A stretch of DNA of 64,000 nt from Limnoperna fortunei (lineage: Eukaryota; Mollusca; Bivalvia; Mytilida; Modiolidae). The stretch is taken from contig OX104111.1 of NCBI GenBank assembly GCA_944474755.1, positions 99,552,805 through 99,616,804 of the forward strand. Direction: 5' to 3'. The translations under genes were made by a program, and so were the position numbers. Positions within the stretch are counted from its first letter, which is position 1; the number at the start of each line of letters is the position of its first letter. Below, piece after piece: positions 21,617 through 33,835 of this stretch. The notes below the pieces were generated by a model. The model did no database searches. It saw only the letters and a program-made list of their open reading frames with translations, and had not been told where the DNA came from.

Positions 21617-24600
21617 CTGAAACATAAAACTTGAAAGTATCAAATGCATAATTTTAACAACATGTATGCGGTGGTGAAACCAATAGCCTTTACATGTTTT
21701 TGTACAACTCCAATTTCATTTCGAATTTACACTAATTATTCTACAAGCCGGAACTTTCTCAAGGACAGTCTGGCTACCGCATGATTCATGTTTAACCTAC
21801 AGCAAACGATATTTTAGCTGCAATTTGACTTGAGTTGTTTAGAGACAGCCCCTGAGCTACTTATCCTCCCCTAGATTGACAATAATATATAATAACATAT
21901 ACAGATTAGATATATACTAAAACAATATATAATATCACAATTTACATCTGGTTACCGCTTATAGTTGCATTACTTGTATTGACTTCAAAAGAAATATTTG
22001 AACTGAAGAACGCAATTTTGTGACAAGTACATATGCGTTTTTTACACAAGTGCAATTATTCTATAAGATTGTAACTGCTGATAGAACAATAGATACGGAA
22101 GATATTTGGTTTTAAACAACATAATGGTGATCAACAGATTCAGATTAGCAATAGGATAAAACGTTTAACATAATCTTACCCGAATGTTCAATAAAAGCTA
22201 TAAATGACCAGTACGATATGGTGACGACTATAGAGGAATTGTAGGCTAGATTCTGCAGAACCCACTGCACTTTTAATGATGGTGGCATCCTGTCAAATGA
22301 TTGACGATCTGAAATTGTACAATTATATGATAAACATCTACTTATATGTACACTCAATATTGCATTGCTATTGAATCGATATGAGGGGAAAATTGCCTTA
22401 GGCGAAACCCGGGTATAATAAAAGTTTACTGATTGGATATTAAGAAATAGTTAAGTTTATTTTACCTTTGATACTTCGCATCGAGGCAAAGATTGGACCT
22501 CGGGGGGAAAATGAACTTACTATAACCGTTATATACAGTCAATAATCATACAACATTAGATAATTGATTACTAAAATGTGATAAAGTAATTCAGACGCGA
22601 CAGAGAAATAATATGATGAACATAGATTTCATTCCAATGACACCAACCGTTTTATTTTTAAAAATTTGTAAAGAGACATCACACTGATCTAGTGAATACA
22701 ATATATTCTCAACTTCCACAATATTTAAAACATTTCACCATTGACAAAGTCAATGTTTAGGACTCGGTTCAGCCATAATGTTTTATGTGATTGTTAAGGA
22801 CCGGTAGCTTTTAAAATATGCCTTCTTTTTATGAATAGGCAGGTTCAACCATAGTGTTTTATGTGATTGTTAAGGACCGATAGCATTTAAAATGTGCCTT
22901 CTTTTTATGAATAGGCAGGTTCAACCATAGTGTTTTATGTGATTATTAAGGACCGGTAGCTTTTAAAATATGCCTTCTTTTTATGAATAGGCAGGTTCAA
23001 CCATAATGTTTTATGTGATTGTTAAAGACCGGTAGCTTTTAAAATATGCCTTCTTTTTATGAATAGGCAGGTTCAACCATAATGTTTTATGTGATTATTA
23101 AGGACCGGTGGCATTTTAAATATGCCTTCTTTTTATGATTAGGCAGGTTAAACCATAATGTTTTATGTGATTATTAAGGACCGGTAGCTTTTAAAATATG
23201 CCTTCTTTTTATGAATAGGCAGGTTCAACCATAATGTTTTATGTGATTGTTGAGGACCGGTAGCTTTTAAAATATGCCTTCTTTTTATGAATAGGCAGGT
23301 TCAACCATAATGTTTTATGTGATTGTTAAGGAACGGTAGAATTTAAAATATGCCTTCTTTTATGAATAGGCAGGTTCAACCATAATGTTTTATGTGATTG
23401 TTAAGGAACAGTAGCATTTAAAATATGCCTTCTTTTTATGAATAGGCAGGTTCAACCATAATGTTTTATGTGGCTGTGAAGGACCAGTAGCATTTTAAAT
23501 ATGCCTTCTTTTTATGATTAGGCAGGTTCAACCATAATGTTTTATGTGATTATTAAGGACCGGTAGCATTTTAAATATGCCTTCTTTTTATGATTAGGCA
23601 GGTTCAACCATAATGTTTTATGTGATTATTAAGGACCGGTAGCTTTTTGAATATGCCTTCTTTTTATGATTAGGCAGGTTCAACCATAATGTTTTATGTG
23701 GCTGTGAAGGACCAGTAGCATTTTAAATATGCCTTCTTTTTATGATTAGGCAGGTTCAACCATAATGTTTTATGTGATTATTAAGGACCGGTAGCATTTT
23801 AAATATGCCTTCTTTTTATGATTAGGCAGGTTCAACCATAATGTTTTATGTGATTATTAAGGACCGGTAGCTTTTTGAATATGCCTTCTTTTTATGATTA
23901 GGCAGGTTCAACCATAATGTTTTATGTGATTGTTAAGGACCGGTAGCTTTTTGAATATGCCTTCTTAACTAGTTTCTGACTTATTATTTTGCAGTTGATA
24001 AAGAAACAAAACACTGAGACGCCTTCTACTTACTCTTACAATAAACATTTAACATTGTTTTCTTTCCTGTACAATCCCTTAGAACATGTTAATTTTCTAT
24101 GCTCAAGGCTTCTACAATAATTTTGGAGCTCATCATTGTTTATTGGATTCTAAGTCCTTATAGTTATCTCCATGACTATGATTTTTCCCCATCATCTGAT
24201 AGGAATATTCTCTAGCCAATCAAAGTCGGTATTCTCGTACAATTTATTTATAACGAGATAAAACCAGTCATTAATGGCAATAAAGATTCGATAGATGTCT
24301 CTGTTATTTTGACTTAATATCAAGATCTTATTTCTCTTATCATTTACGCTGTAATTTATGTCTATTTAAGTAACAAGATAATAGACCCACTGTAAAGAAT
24401 CGGAAAAAAGTCATTCAAGGACAACAACTCAATAAGGAGTCAATTGACAATTTCTTTCATGTTTCATGAAAATAAATTAGAAAACAGTTAGGATGTGGTG
24501 TGTCACATTCCTCTTAGATTTGTTTATCATGTTAACTAAATAGCCCTCTTTTATAGTTCTCAATATTTGATTCATTGAGTTGCCGTTTTGCTTTACGTTC

Positions 24601-27600
24601 ATCGAGCAGCCTTTCAGCTATATTCAGGGCGAGAACATGTTAAAATACAATAAATCAATGTAGAGAAATATGGACCAACAATTAAGAACCGATCAATATT
24701 AATTGGGGAGGAGGGGGTGCATTTCAAATTGTTGGTTACAATTCAGTCAGTATTTATGGTTGTTAAACAAAGAATTAAAGTGCCAGAAAAATATTTTTCG
24801 TTTTTTCGTTGATAATATTGCTATGAAAAAACTTTATTTACACTGAACAAATAAATATTGACCTGTCAGAAAGGACGTAAAATTTTGAATGCCACTGCAA
24901 AAGTATAAGGAAGGTATGGTGAAATTGTAGCCTTATGTAGCGGCTACAACGAGCGTACTCTTTGTCAACTTCTACAAAAGGGGTCTTATCGTGCAAGGAG
25001 CATGGCACGCTCCAAATACGTAACCGTATGACTTGACAAACCCGAACGAGAGGGCATCCCCTATCCGCCACTTGGGGATGCGCTGGGTAGCTTTTGGGAG
25101 TGAAAATACGTAATCCCCCGCAGTATGGTCTAAGAGTTTTCAAGATAGTACTTAGCCACAAAAAGACAGTCTTAGAGGACAGTAACTGCTATAAGGAATT
25201 TTTTTAAATTGCCAGGCATCCTAATCTATCTGCAGATTTGCCAAATGATACCTATAAATACCCCCTCCCTCAAAAAAAAAGAAAAGAAAAGAAAACTCAT
25301 AAAAAAGCAATTTAGGAGCAACAACAACTCAAAATTTCTTCATGTTTGTCGTATTTGTAGTATTACTCAAATAAGGAATCGTTTTTGTCTAAATAAAATG
25401 GTTGGTAGATCTGGACATTTTAAACATTTAAGACTGTGAGAAACTTTTTACATGTATTCTATAATGGTTTTCTCGTTATTTGAACAGTTACTTGCATTTT
25501 ACACTAGGCCCTCGGTGACACAGTGGTCTAGGACAAAAGTATTTAACCGTATGCTCTAGTTTTTAGCCTTGACGGACATGTCGGTTAGTCAGTGGAGATT
25601 TAATCGATAACAAATATTATGATAATGATCCAGAACCAATTTGGTTTAAACTGACTTAGCCACTTTAGAGGACAATACATTTAAAATGTTAACGACAAAG
25701 AAAACTGTTTAAAATGATATTTAACGCCACTTTCAGCCATTTTTCAGCTAAATTAGGTCGTCCAGTTTTTATTGGGGAAGGAAGACGGAGTACCTGGAGA
25801 AAACCCCCGACCTTCTGTAGGAAAATCATTGTCAATTAAGATTTGAGTCAAGCGTACCATACCTTCAGTGAGATTCGAACCCACATTCTCAGTGTTGACA
25901 GACCACGTGATCAATAATGGACGAACTACCTTAATGATTGCAAGAGCTCACATGGATCTAATGTCCAGACAAGAAAATATGTTTTTAACACTGTATTAAA
26001 CGATACAACAATGACAACACACAAGTAAGTGCATTGCACACCAGTGCTTTAAATACATGTGCATACGAACATTGAATAATTAAAAGAAATACTATAACAA
26101 ATGTGAGAATAGAAAACTAATTCAAAACAGTGAAAAACACCGACCAAAGCAGATACACAAAACTTACCTTTATCTTTGATGGAGCAGTCAAAAAGTGTCA
26201 ATATTTTGTTAAGTGTACTATAATTTTGTAATATAATTAAATAAAATAATCTTCATAATCTTTAGGCTAACTATTGCTTTAAGGTCGAGGCTTCAGAACT
26301 GGTTGATGCATCAAAAGGAGAAAATGTGTTTGTTCGTATGGCATTTCAAATCTTTTATCTAGTTGCTGCTGATTTTAGATATCGAATAAATTCCTTGCAA
26401 TTACTTTGATCTTGAATGAAAATGCAAGTTTACCTTAATCTAATCTAATTTAAATTTAGTTTCTTAAACTCTTATTTACATGTATTAAAATATCGTTAAT
26501 CATAACTTATCGTACCTACCTATACATCCTGATGGTCGTGTGCTGTAGAATAAGGAACACACTGCCTGAAAGAATGTGCTCATTCCGAGCAGGATAAAAC
26601 TCCAATTGGTAGCATATACTAGATACAGCCACATTCTATCGTGGTAAAACTTCTGAGACTCGTACATCAGGTCAGCTACAATCCAGGCCACCATACCGAA
26701 AGCCAATATTATCCTGTATACTGTATAAGCCTTTTGATTGATTGGCCACTGAAAGTGTAAAGTAATTTAATATTAAACAGTTCGCAATCATGTGATCTAA
26801 AATGGCCAACGCTTATTAGACTGATGGAGAGAGATCTCCAAGACAAAACAGCGATTTTGCGACACGCGTCCGAGTCGGCACATTTCACAAATCTCCGATA
26901 ATATAGCAATTTTCGTGTGATTCAGCTATGTATAAATCGATACTTTAGATATTTATCTCCATGAAAGTAATTATCTTTAATTTAAACAAGCTAAATGCAT
27001 AGAGAGAACTGTACCCGTACAAATTTACCTTCAGTACTTTTCCCAATACACTGTAAGAAAACAATTTTCCTGTTAAATCTGTTTATTATTACAAATATAC
27101 TTGTTTATAACACATATTATTAAAAAAATAAATTATGAAGTGCCTGTGTTCCAACAACTTAGTTTTATTTTGAATAAAAATGTCAGATTTGTTAATACAA
27201 TTTTAATACGCGGAATCTACATAGGACTATGTAGCCGAGCGTTATGATTGTCAGCAATGGGCTTGTCAACATTGAGCTTGCTTGATCGATCCTTGTTGCG
27301 TGCAGGGTGTGCTCGACTCCAACATTATTCTACAAAGATTGCTAGTTTTCTGCCCAAGGTCTAGGGCCGTTTACTGGGCATTCCGGATTCCTCCCAACGA
27401 CAATTAGACGTCTTTATATCTTGGAGTTACATATCATACATTAGTCATCTCAATGATGATCGTGTGTTGTCTTAAGTTTCCTTATAATATCACTACAAAA
27501 TGTGCCAAAGCATGTCACGAGGGAGCGGGACGAGGGGGGTTGGGATATTATGCTAACAGTGAAATAACGTACATTCCATATTGACACAGCGGTATTTGTG

Positions 27601-30220
27601 CTGCAATACTATAGCGTGTTGTGCAAAGTTTGGATAGATATTTAGCTCCTGTGGCATATTTTCATTTAGTCTTTTAAATGGAATATAATATTTTAACATC
27701 GAATATGTTATTTAGAAGTGAGAAGGTATGTTTACAATATTTATTCTAAATCTGCCAATTAAAAGCAATAGAACGGTAAATTGGAAATAGCTCCACATGG
27801 CATCCATCTCCAAAATGAACAATACAGAATGTAAGGAAATATTTATATATTCTTTATAATGAAATATCTATTACGTGGTACAATTTCATTGTGTAAATGT
27901 TGATCAAACTAAATAAATCATTTTTGGAGAAGGGTGTCATATGGAACTCTTAACCAAAAAAATAAATCAGGAGATACCGAGGTGAAATCCGAAGAAAAAT
28001 CTGTTATTATTGAGGAAGCCGGACTGTCCGCAAGAAAACTGTCAAACCTTTCTATTTAAGGTTGGAGTCGGTGCATTATGTCTCCAGTCAGACTCAAACC
28101 CAGACAGGCCACGTGATCAATAGTAGATAACTACCTTAACAACTATGTCACCTAGGCCTCGAATTCTAAGAGAAATAATAGTAAACGATAATTTTATGGC
28201 ATTTCTTATCCGTACGGAAACATCAACAAATACGTTTCATTCAATGTTATGTATTATTCTGGTGTTGGTTTATCTTCTTATTCAGAAGATTTTTTTAATG
28301 GCGTGATTTTATAAAAAGACATACGAATATTCAAAAATATTTCAAACTAAAATAGGAATTTTATTTGAAATCTTGCACGAGTATGATATTTCTGTATAAA
28401 CTAAATAAATGCATCTCCGGCTTCCTCCCCAATAAAAACTGGACGCCAAGATATAGCTGAAAAATTGCTGAAAGTGGCGTTAAACACCATCAAACAACAA
28501 ACATCATGTGTGACATAAATTTTATGTCTTTCATTAGTGGAATATCACACTGTCTTTTTAAATGCACATGAAAGTTAATATTTCTTCCGTAAACCAACAA
28601 CCTTTACCTTGGATACCGAAAGACTCTCCATCCGACATCCAATCAATCCCATCAGAACGTCCGAAGCAACAACGTTAAACAAGAACTTGATGTAACTACA
28701 TGTAGGTACTTACCAATTTTATTGTTTCCGGCGTTTTGATTTGATGACGCGAGTTCAGATGAGTGTGTGTGAGCAAATACGTGTTGGTCATCTGTGCCAG
28801 AAATGAGCCATTTACGGAAGAACATTAAATGCGTAAAGATTAAATAATCAAATTCTGTTATATAAGAGTATTATGTGGCAGATGGCAAAGTATACGGCAT
28901 TTTACTTTTACAACAGGTCTTTATTTAAGAAATAGAGTATTGCGATCGGGCTCTATGCGAATTAGAACATGGTATTTGTCAACCTTATATTTGTCAATAT
29001 TATATAAAATGAGGACAAATATTAAGGTCTGACCATGTTCTAATTTGCATAGAGCCCAATTGCAATAATCTAATTCGATGTTAATTTGTCTAAAATTGAT
29101 TTAAAATTTCGAAGCGGCTCTAAGAAGACGCTTACAATGTTAATACTTTTTAAACTAATAAAATATATCCCAAAACAATATGTTGAAGCAAATAAAATTG
29201 ACATAAAAATATATTCTCATCATTTTATTGAATATATGTACCTTTTAAACACAAATATTGAGAAATCTTAACAAACTTGCATTGTTCCAGTTTGCAATTT
29301 TTAGTTGAGCGTAATATGACGTCGGGGTTCTAATTGTGAATATTAATTCGAATGTAGAATTGTTAAAAAAAAATAATGTATCAGGGAGTAGTTTAAATCA
29401 TATAAATCTCAGGATTCAGACTAAAAATAACTGCATTACTAACAATAACGATAATTATGGATAACACGTAACAAACTGCATTTTTAAGTCAGTTTTTACA
29501 TTTACACAAAACACACATGTGCGAACTAAACTTATTGGAATTTTGACTCGGCTTTGTTTAGGACTTGTACATATTAATTAAATCTAGATGTTAATATTTT
29601 ATTTACTATAGACTTAGTACAGTATAAAATACTCCCGTTTAATATACTTGTTCATCTATAACAGATCTTTTTCTTGATTTCGGCCATGTTTTGCCCTTTG
29701 AGTAACAGTAGTAGTTAATACAGTAGTTGTACACGGTCACAAAACTAATACTAATATTAAAATTTGTTTGTTGTTTGATATTGTTTAACGCCACTTTCTG
29801 CAATTGTTCAGCTATATCATGGCGTCCAATTTTTATTGCCGGAGGAAGCCGCAATCTCAGTGTTTACAGACCACGTGATCAATAGTAGACGAACTACCTT
29901 AACCACTCGGCCACCGAGACCCCTTATTAAAAGATTTACTATGATCAATTGCGATACAATTGTCGAGAAGTCAAATTTAACACACCTTAAATTTAAAGAA
30001 ACCGTGTGCATTTATAAGACAAATTTGCCTATGTCCTACAATTATTTTCTGACATTACCTCTGCTCTTACGAAATCCGCAGGATTCTCGCATTCAAGTGT
30101 AAAGTTATTTATCTTAAATTCCTGGACCAAGTTTTCACAAGACTCATTGTCGTCCGTTGGCATTCTGCTGTTCAACATCGATGACAGAAAATTATCTGGT
30201 TTAACTACTATGGGATGCAT
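21177..30220 (-). CDS. rost: rolling stone-like multipass membrane protein (4 exons)
   Basis: The exons join 30220-30059, 26748-26520, 22308-22180 and 21616-21177, totalling 960 bases and giving 319 residues plus a stop. All introns have GT-AG ends and the phases agree (0, 1, 1). The resemblance is to Drosophila rolling stone, a membrane protein implicated in myoblast fusion; its molecular activity is poorly defined. Visible features are a soluble acidic N-terminus of about 54 residues ending in NPADFVRAE, then WPINQKAYTVYRIILAFGMV (first membrane segment), NWSFILLGMSTFFQAVCSLF (second), VQWVLQNLAY followed by VVTISYWSFIAF (third), and further segments around LIVIVDLMISATPIRILHMF, the ITVMLGSVYSLFNALYFL region and VVTCILCIIQSIFSQIILY. 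Signature blocks VQWVLQN, DLMISATPIRILH and NWDHP are family-typical. The C-terminal tail of about 40 residues is polar. The start is the only ATG that keeps the exon frame (purine at -3). The role in this animal is unknown. Confidence 0.9.
22180..22308 (-). CDS. rost: rost-like exon 3
   Basis: The acceptor AATTTCAG precedes ATCGTCAATC and the donor is ATTCGG|GTAAGA; 129 bases, phase 1 at both ends. It encodes the LKVQWVLQN block and the third membrane segment. Confidence 0.9.
22309..22759. other. rost intron 2, 3' part, no feature
   Basis: Intronic sequence between exon 3 and the 76-bp array. Nothing recognised. Confidence 0.5.
22760..23967 (+). repeat. 76-bp tandem repeat, 16 units, with higher-order structure
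   Basis: Sixteen units of about 76 bases lie in intron 2. Each contains AGGCAGGTTCAACCATAATG, GTTTTATGTGATTGTTAAGG, an ACCGGTAGC core and ATATGCCTTCTTTTTATGA. Units 10-12 and 13-15 repeat the same three variants in order (GTGGCTGTGAAGGACCAGTA, then GCATTTTAAAT, then GCTTTTTGAAT types), a 228-base higher-order repeat duplicated once. One unit lacks a T (75 bases). Confidence 0.95.
23968..25719. other. rost intron 2, mostly unremarkable, with a GC-rich patch
   Basis: AT-rich intronic sequence. 24930-25165 is distinctly GC-richer and contains GCATCCCCTATCCGCCACTT and GGATGCGCTGGGTAGC. A 107-codon minus-strand frame crosses it without a recognisable family. It may be an unrecognised mobile element. 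Confidence 0.35.
25720..25935 (-). mobile_element. tRNA-derived SINE, copy 4 (near full length)
   Basis: In reverse it runs from the tail complement (TTTAACGCCACTTTCAGCC) through GTCCAGTTTTTATTGGGG and CCGACCTTCTGTAGGAAAA to the B-box complement (GAGATTCGAACCCACA) and the GACCACGTGATCAATA block. It lies in rost intron 2. Confidence 0.8.
26520..26748 (-). CDS. rost: rost-like exon 2
   Basis: The acceptor ACTTTCAG is followed by TGGCCAATC and the donor is GTATAG|GTAGGT; 229 bases, ending in phase 1. It encodes the first two membrane segments. Using the alternative GTAG|GTACG donor four bases later would bring a stop early in exon 3, so it is rejected. Confidence 0.9.
27224..27440 (+). mobile_element. 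tRNA-derived SINE, copy 5 (diverged)
   Basis: Head GTAGCCGAGCGTTATGATTG, the GTGTGCTCGACTCCAACATT block, GATTGCTAGTTTTCTGCCCA and TTCCGGATTCCTCCCA follow the family order but with many substitutions. It lies in rost intron 1. Confidence 0.7.
28011..28160 (-). mobile_element. tRNA-derived SINE, copy 6
   Basis: Complement of the head at 28141-28160 (CACCTAGGCCTC), of GACCACGTGATCAATAGTAG-type sequence (here GGCCACGTGATCAATAGTAG) and of the GGCTTCCTC block at 28013-28020. The distal tail is missing. Confidence 0.75.
28414..28502 (+). mobile_element. SINE 3' end only, copy 7 (5' truncated)
   Basis: Contains only the last part of the family: TCCGGCTTCCTCCCCAATAA, AACTGGACGCCAAGATATAG, CTGAAAAATTGCTGAAAGTG and GCGTTAAACACCATC, then a CAAACAAC tail. 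It gives the clearest view of the 3' domain, which resembles the conserved 3' domains reported for mollusc SINEs. Confidence 0.8.
28938..29067. mobile_element. 126-bp foldback MITE with TA target site
   Basis: 28940-28974 (TTGCGATCGGGCTCTATGCG, then AATTAGAACATGG) is the inverted complement, with a few mismatches, of 29031-29065 (CCATGTTCTAATTTGCATAG, then AGCCCAATTGCAA). Both ends are flanked by TA, as for Tc1/mariner-type MITEs. It is non-coding and in rost intron 1. Confidence 0.85.
29080..29570 (+). repeat. 0.5-kb dispersed repeat, copy 1
   Basis: Closely related over almost its whole length to 56150-56640. Landmarks: AAATTTCGAAGCGGCTCTAA, ATATATCCCAAAACAATATG, CACAAATATTGAGAAATCTT and AACAATAACGATAATTATGG. 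No coding capacity is conserved. Copy 2 carries an extra inverted GACGTCATATTA-type motif that copy 1 has lost. Confidence 0.85.
29766..29923 (-). mobile_element. tRNA-derived SINE, copy 8 (internally deleted)
   Basis: Both ends are present: complement of the tail (TTTAACGCCACTTTCTGCAA) at left and of the head (CTTAACCACTCGGCCACCGA) at right. The middle, including the B box, is deleted, joining GCCGGAGGAAGC to CGCAATCTCAGTG. It is next to rost exon 1. Confidence 0.8.
30059..30220 (-). CDS. rost: rost-like exon 1 (start codon)
   Basis: Encodes 54 residues from MHPIVVKPDNF to NPADFVRAE. The donor is GCAGAG|GTAATG, phase 0. The exon has a diverged twin at 45102-45236. Confidence 0.85.
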
Positions 30221-31090
30221 TTCCGTTTGGTTTTATTAAACTCGGTTTCGTTATGTAAACCAACTGAAGGTTTATAGTATTCCTTTCTGCACGATTTTCA
30301 CGTGTGCTTTTTGTGGTTGGTTATATAAACAGTTAGGGTGTGTTTGATTAATGCGACGGTCGTTACAATATATATACAAAGAACAAAGAAGTTGTTCCGC
30401 CGGTTCAGCCAAGTTATTCCTTTATTGGTATTTGACACTCTATCATTCGGCGGCCAAATGGCAAGAACAGTCTTAACAAATTGATATCGCGAATAAAGTG
30501 ATCTTCGTTCGTATTTTGTTTTGTTTATGGCCATATTTAGCCTCAAATGAAATTTCCTTGTTCATAATTAGAAGTATTTTGTGTTTAATATTATGAAAAT
30601 GTGTAATCGTGTATTTATTTATTGACTTGTGAAGACGGCTTACAACAATATTGTTTGTTCTATATGTTATAAAATAAATTGGGACCAGAGTGGTTTTGGT
30701 ATTTAGCCATCTACTATTAATCACAGGCGTGTCAACAATGAGCTTGCAAGTTCAAGTCCGACGTTAAGGTGGCTCTAGCCTTTATTGATAAGTATTATCG
30801 CTTTTCTGTAGAATTCCAGAGTTTTTACCAATTCTTCATCTTCATAGGCCTCAATACGGACTAGAGGCCTATGATACAGCTGCAAAAAGTATAAAGGACC
30901 GAAAACAAACAAATAAGCACACTTACACAATATTGTAATTTATCGGAAATTTTAACAACGATACAGTCTCGTGCTTCCAGCTGGCTAAAGCGACAATTTC
31001 TACGTAACTTTAAGAACTTTATGGCTTACAGTTTCCATTGCGAAAGGAAGCGTAATTGGTAAGAACCTTAAACCGAAAACGTACGACTAA
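30221..31090. other. upstream region of rost exon 1
   Basis: Likely promoter-proximal sequence of the rost-like gene. No core element can be assigned. Apart from the SINE fragment nothing is recognised before the tandem array begins. Confidence 0.4.
30692..30768 (+). mobile_element. SINE head fragment, copy 9
   Basis: TTTAGCCATCTACTATTAAT, CACAGGCGTGTCAACA and GAGCTTGCAAGTTCAAGTCC match the 5' tRNA-like part. The rest of the element is absent. Confidence 0.55.
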
Positions 31091-33336
31091 TTATTAATGT
31101 AACAGTTTTCTTCTACCTGACAACCGTGTTTATTGATGTAACAGTTTTATATTCCATCTGACAACCGTGTTAATTGATGTGACAGTTTATCCCATCTGAC
31201 AACCGTGTTTATTGATGTGACAGTGTATCCCACCTGACAATCATGTTTATTGATGTAACAGTTTATTCCACCTGACAACCGTGTTTATTGATGTGACAGT
31301 TTATCCCACCTGACAACCGTGTTTATTGATGTAACAATTTATCCCACCTGACAACCGTGTTTATTGATGTAACAGTTTATCCCATCTGACAACCGTGTTT
31401 ATTGATGTAACAGTTTATCCCACCTGACAACCGTGTTTATTGATGTAACAGTGTATCCCACCTGACAACCGTGTTTATTGATGTAACAGTTCATCCCACC
31501 TGACAACCGTGCTTATTGATGTAACAGTTTATCCACCTGACAACCGTGTTTATTGATGTAACAGTTCATCCCACCTGACAACCGTGTTTATTGATGTAAC
31601 AGTGTATCCCACATGACAACCGTGTTTATTGATGTAACAGTTCATCCCACCTGACAACCGTGCTTATTGATGTAACAGTTTATCCACCTGACAACCGTGT
31701 TTATTGATGTAACAGTTCATCCCACCTGACAACCGTGTTTATTGATGTAACAGTGTATCCCACCTGACAACCGTGTTTATTGATGTAACAGTTCATCCCA
31801 CCTGACAACCGTGCTTATTGATGTAACAGTTTATCCACCTGACAACCGTGTTTATTGATGTAACAGTTCATCCCACCTGACAACCGTGTTTATTGATGTA
31901 ACAGTTTATCCACCTGACAACCGTGTTTATTGATGTAACAATTCATCCCACCTGACAACCGTGTTTATTGATGTAACAGTTCATCCCACCTGACAACCGT
32001 GTTTTTTTATGTAACAATTTATCCCACATGACAATCGTGTTTATTGATGTAACAGTTTATCCCACCTGACAACCGTGTTTATTGATGTAACAGTTTATCC
32101 ACCTGACAACCGTGTTTATTAATGTAACAGTTTATCCCACCTGACAACCGTGTTTATTGATGTAGCAGTTTATCCCACCTGAGTCACAACCGTGTTTATT
32201 GATGTAACCGTTTATCCCACCTGACAACCGTGTTTATTGATGTAACAGTTTATCCCACCTGACAACCGTGTTTATTGATGTAGCAGTTTATCCCACCTGA
32301 CAATCGTGTTTATTGATGTGACAGTTTATCCATCTGACAACCGTGTTTATTAACGTAACAGTTTATCCCACCTGAGTCACAACCGTGTTTATTGATATTT
32401 TTTTATGTAACAATTTATCCCACATGACAATCGTGTTTATTGATGTAACAGTTTATCCCATCTGACAACCGTGTTTATTGATGTAACAGTCTATCCACCT
32501 GACAACCGTGTTTATTAATGTAACAGTTTATCCACCTGACAACGATGCAACAGTTTATCCCATCTGACAACCGTGTTTATTGATGTAACAGTTTATCCCA
32601 CCTGACAACCGTGTTTATTGATGTAACAGTTTATCCCACCTGAGTCACAACCGTGTTTATTGATGTGACAGTTTATCCCACCTGACAACCGTGTTTATTG
32701 ATGTAACAGTTTATCCCACCTGACAACCGTGTTTATTGATGTAGCAGTGTATCCCACATGACAACCGTGTTTATTGATGTAACAGTTCATCCCACCTGAC
32801 AACCGTGCTTATTGATGTAACAGTTTATCCACCTGACAACTGTGTTTATTGATGTAACAGTTCATCCCACCTGACAACCGTGTTTATTGATGTAACAGTT
32901 TATCCCACCTGACAACCGTGTTTATTGATGTAACAGTTTATCCCACCTGACAACCGTGTTTATTGATGTGACAGTTTATCCACCTGACAACCGTGTTTAT
33001 TAATGTAACAGTTTATCCCACCTGAGTCACAACCGTGTTTATTGATGTGACAGTTTATCCCACCTGACAACCGTGTTTATTGATGTAACAGTTTATCCCA
33101 CCTGACAACCGTGTTTATTGATGTAACAGTTTATCCACCTGACAACCGTGTTTATTGATGTAACAGTTTATTTCACCTGACAACCGTGTTTATTGATGTA
33201 ACAGTTTATCCACCTGACAACCGTGTTTATTGATGTGACAGTTTATTCCACCTGACAACCGTGCTTATTGATGTAACAGTTTATCCCACCTGACAACCGT
33301 GTTTATTGATGTAACAGTTTATTCCACCTGACAACT
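31091..33336 (+). repeat. satellite domain 1: 37-38 bp units, about 60 copies
   Basis: Unit: TTTATTGATGTAACAGTTTA followed by TCCCACCTGACAACCGTG. Length varies between 37 and 38 bases through loss of one C, and a few units carry an inserted GTCA (CACCTGAGTCACAACC). Units are highly similar, indicating recent expansion or homogenisation. Confidence 0.97.
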
Positions 33337-33835
33337 TTAAGGTAAGAGTGGATCACATTTGACAACCCCTTTCATTAAGATAAGAGGTGTTAACATAAGG
33401 CAGCCATGTTTATTAAGATTAGAATTTATCACGCCTGGCAACCTCTTATTAAAGTTAGAGTTAATAACTCCCGGTAGCCTAGTTTATTAAGTTTGCAGTT
33501 GATCATGCCTGGCAACCTCGTTTATTAGGTTTATAGTTCGTCGCGCATGGCCATCTTGTGTAGTAAACTAAGAGTTTTTCGCACCTGACAATCTTGTTTA
33601 TAAAAGTTACAGCTGATCTCACCTGGCAACCTCGTTTAGTAAGGTAACAGTTGGGCACACTGGTTTATATATAAAGGTTAGCGTTTATGACGCCTAGCGA
33701 AATGGTTAATTGATGTAAGATTTTATCACACCTGGAAGTCTTGTTTATTCAGGTAACTTGTGTTCACACCTTGCAACCTGTTGTTTTAAGGTTAAAGTTA
33801 ATCACACCTGGCAGTTGGTGTTTGAAGGTTAGAGT
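33337..33835 (+). repeat. degenerate transition between satellite domains 1 and 2
   Basis: Diverged units of about 37-39 bases, for example TTTATTAAGATTAGAATTTA followed by TCACGCCTGGCAACC. They share positions with both flanking domains and look like old, non-homogenised copies of the ancestral monomer. Confidence 0.85.

Noticed and set aside
24838..25161. 107-codon minus-strand frame as a gene
   Set aside because: No recognisable domain or supporting splice or poly(A) signals; it lies in a GC-rich patch inside a rost intron.
25507..25600. tRNA-like CTCGGTGACACAGTGGTCTA segment
   Set aside because: Weak resemblance to a tRNA D arm only; no B box at the right distance and no second copy in the window.
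28600..28710. Possible extra rost exon in intron 1 (VVASDVLMGLIGCRMES)
   Set aside because: Exons 1 and 2 already join in frame as in the family, and inclusion of this piece has no family counterpart.
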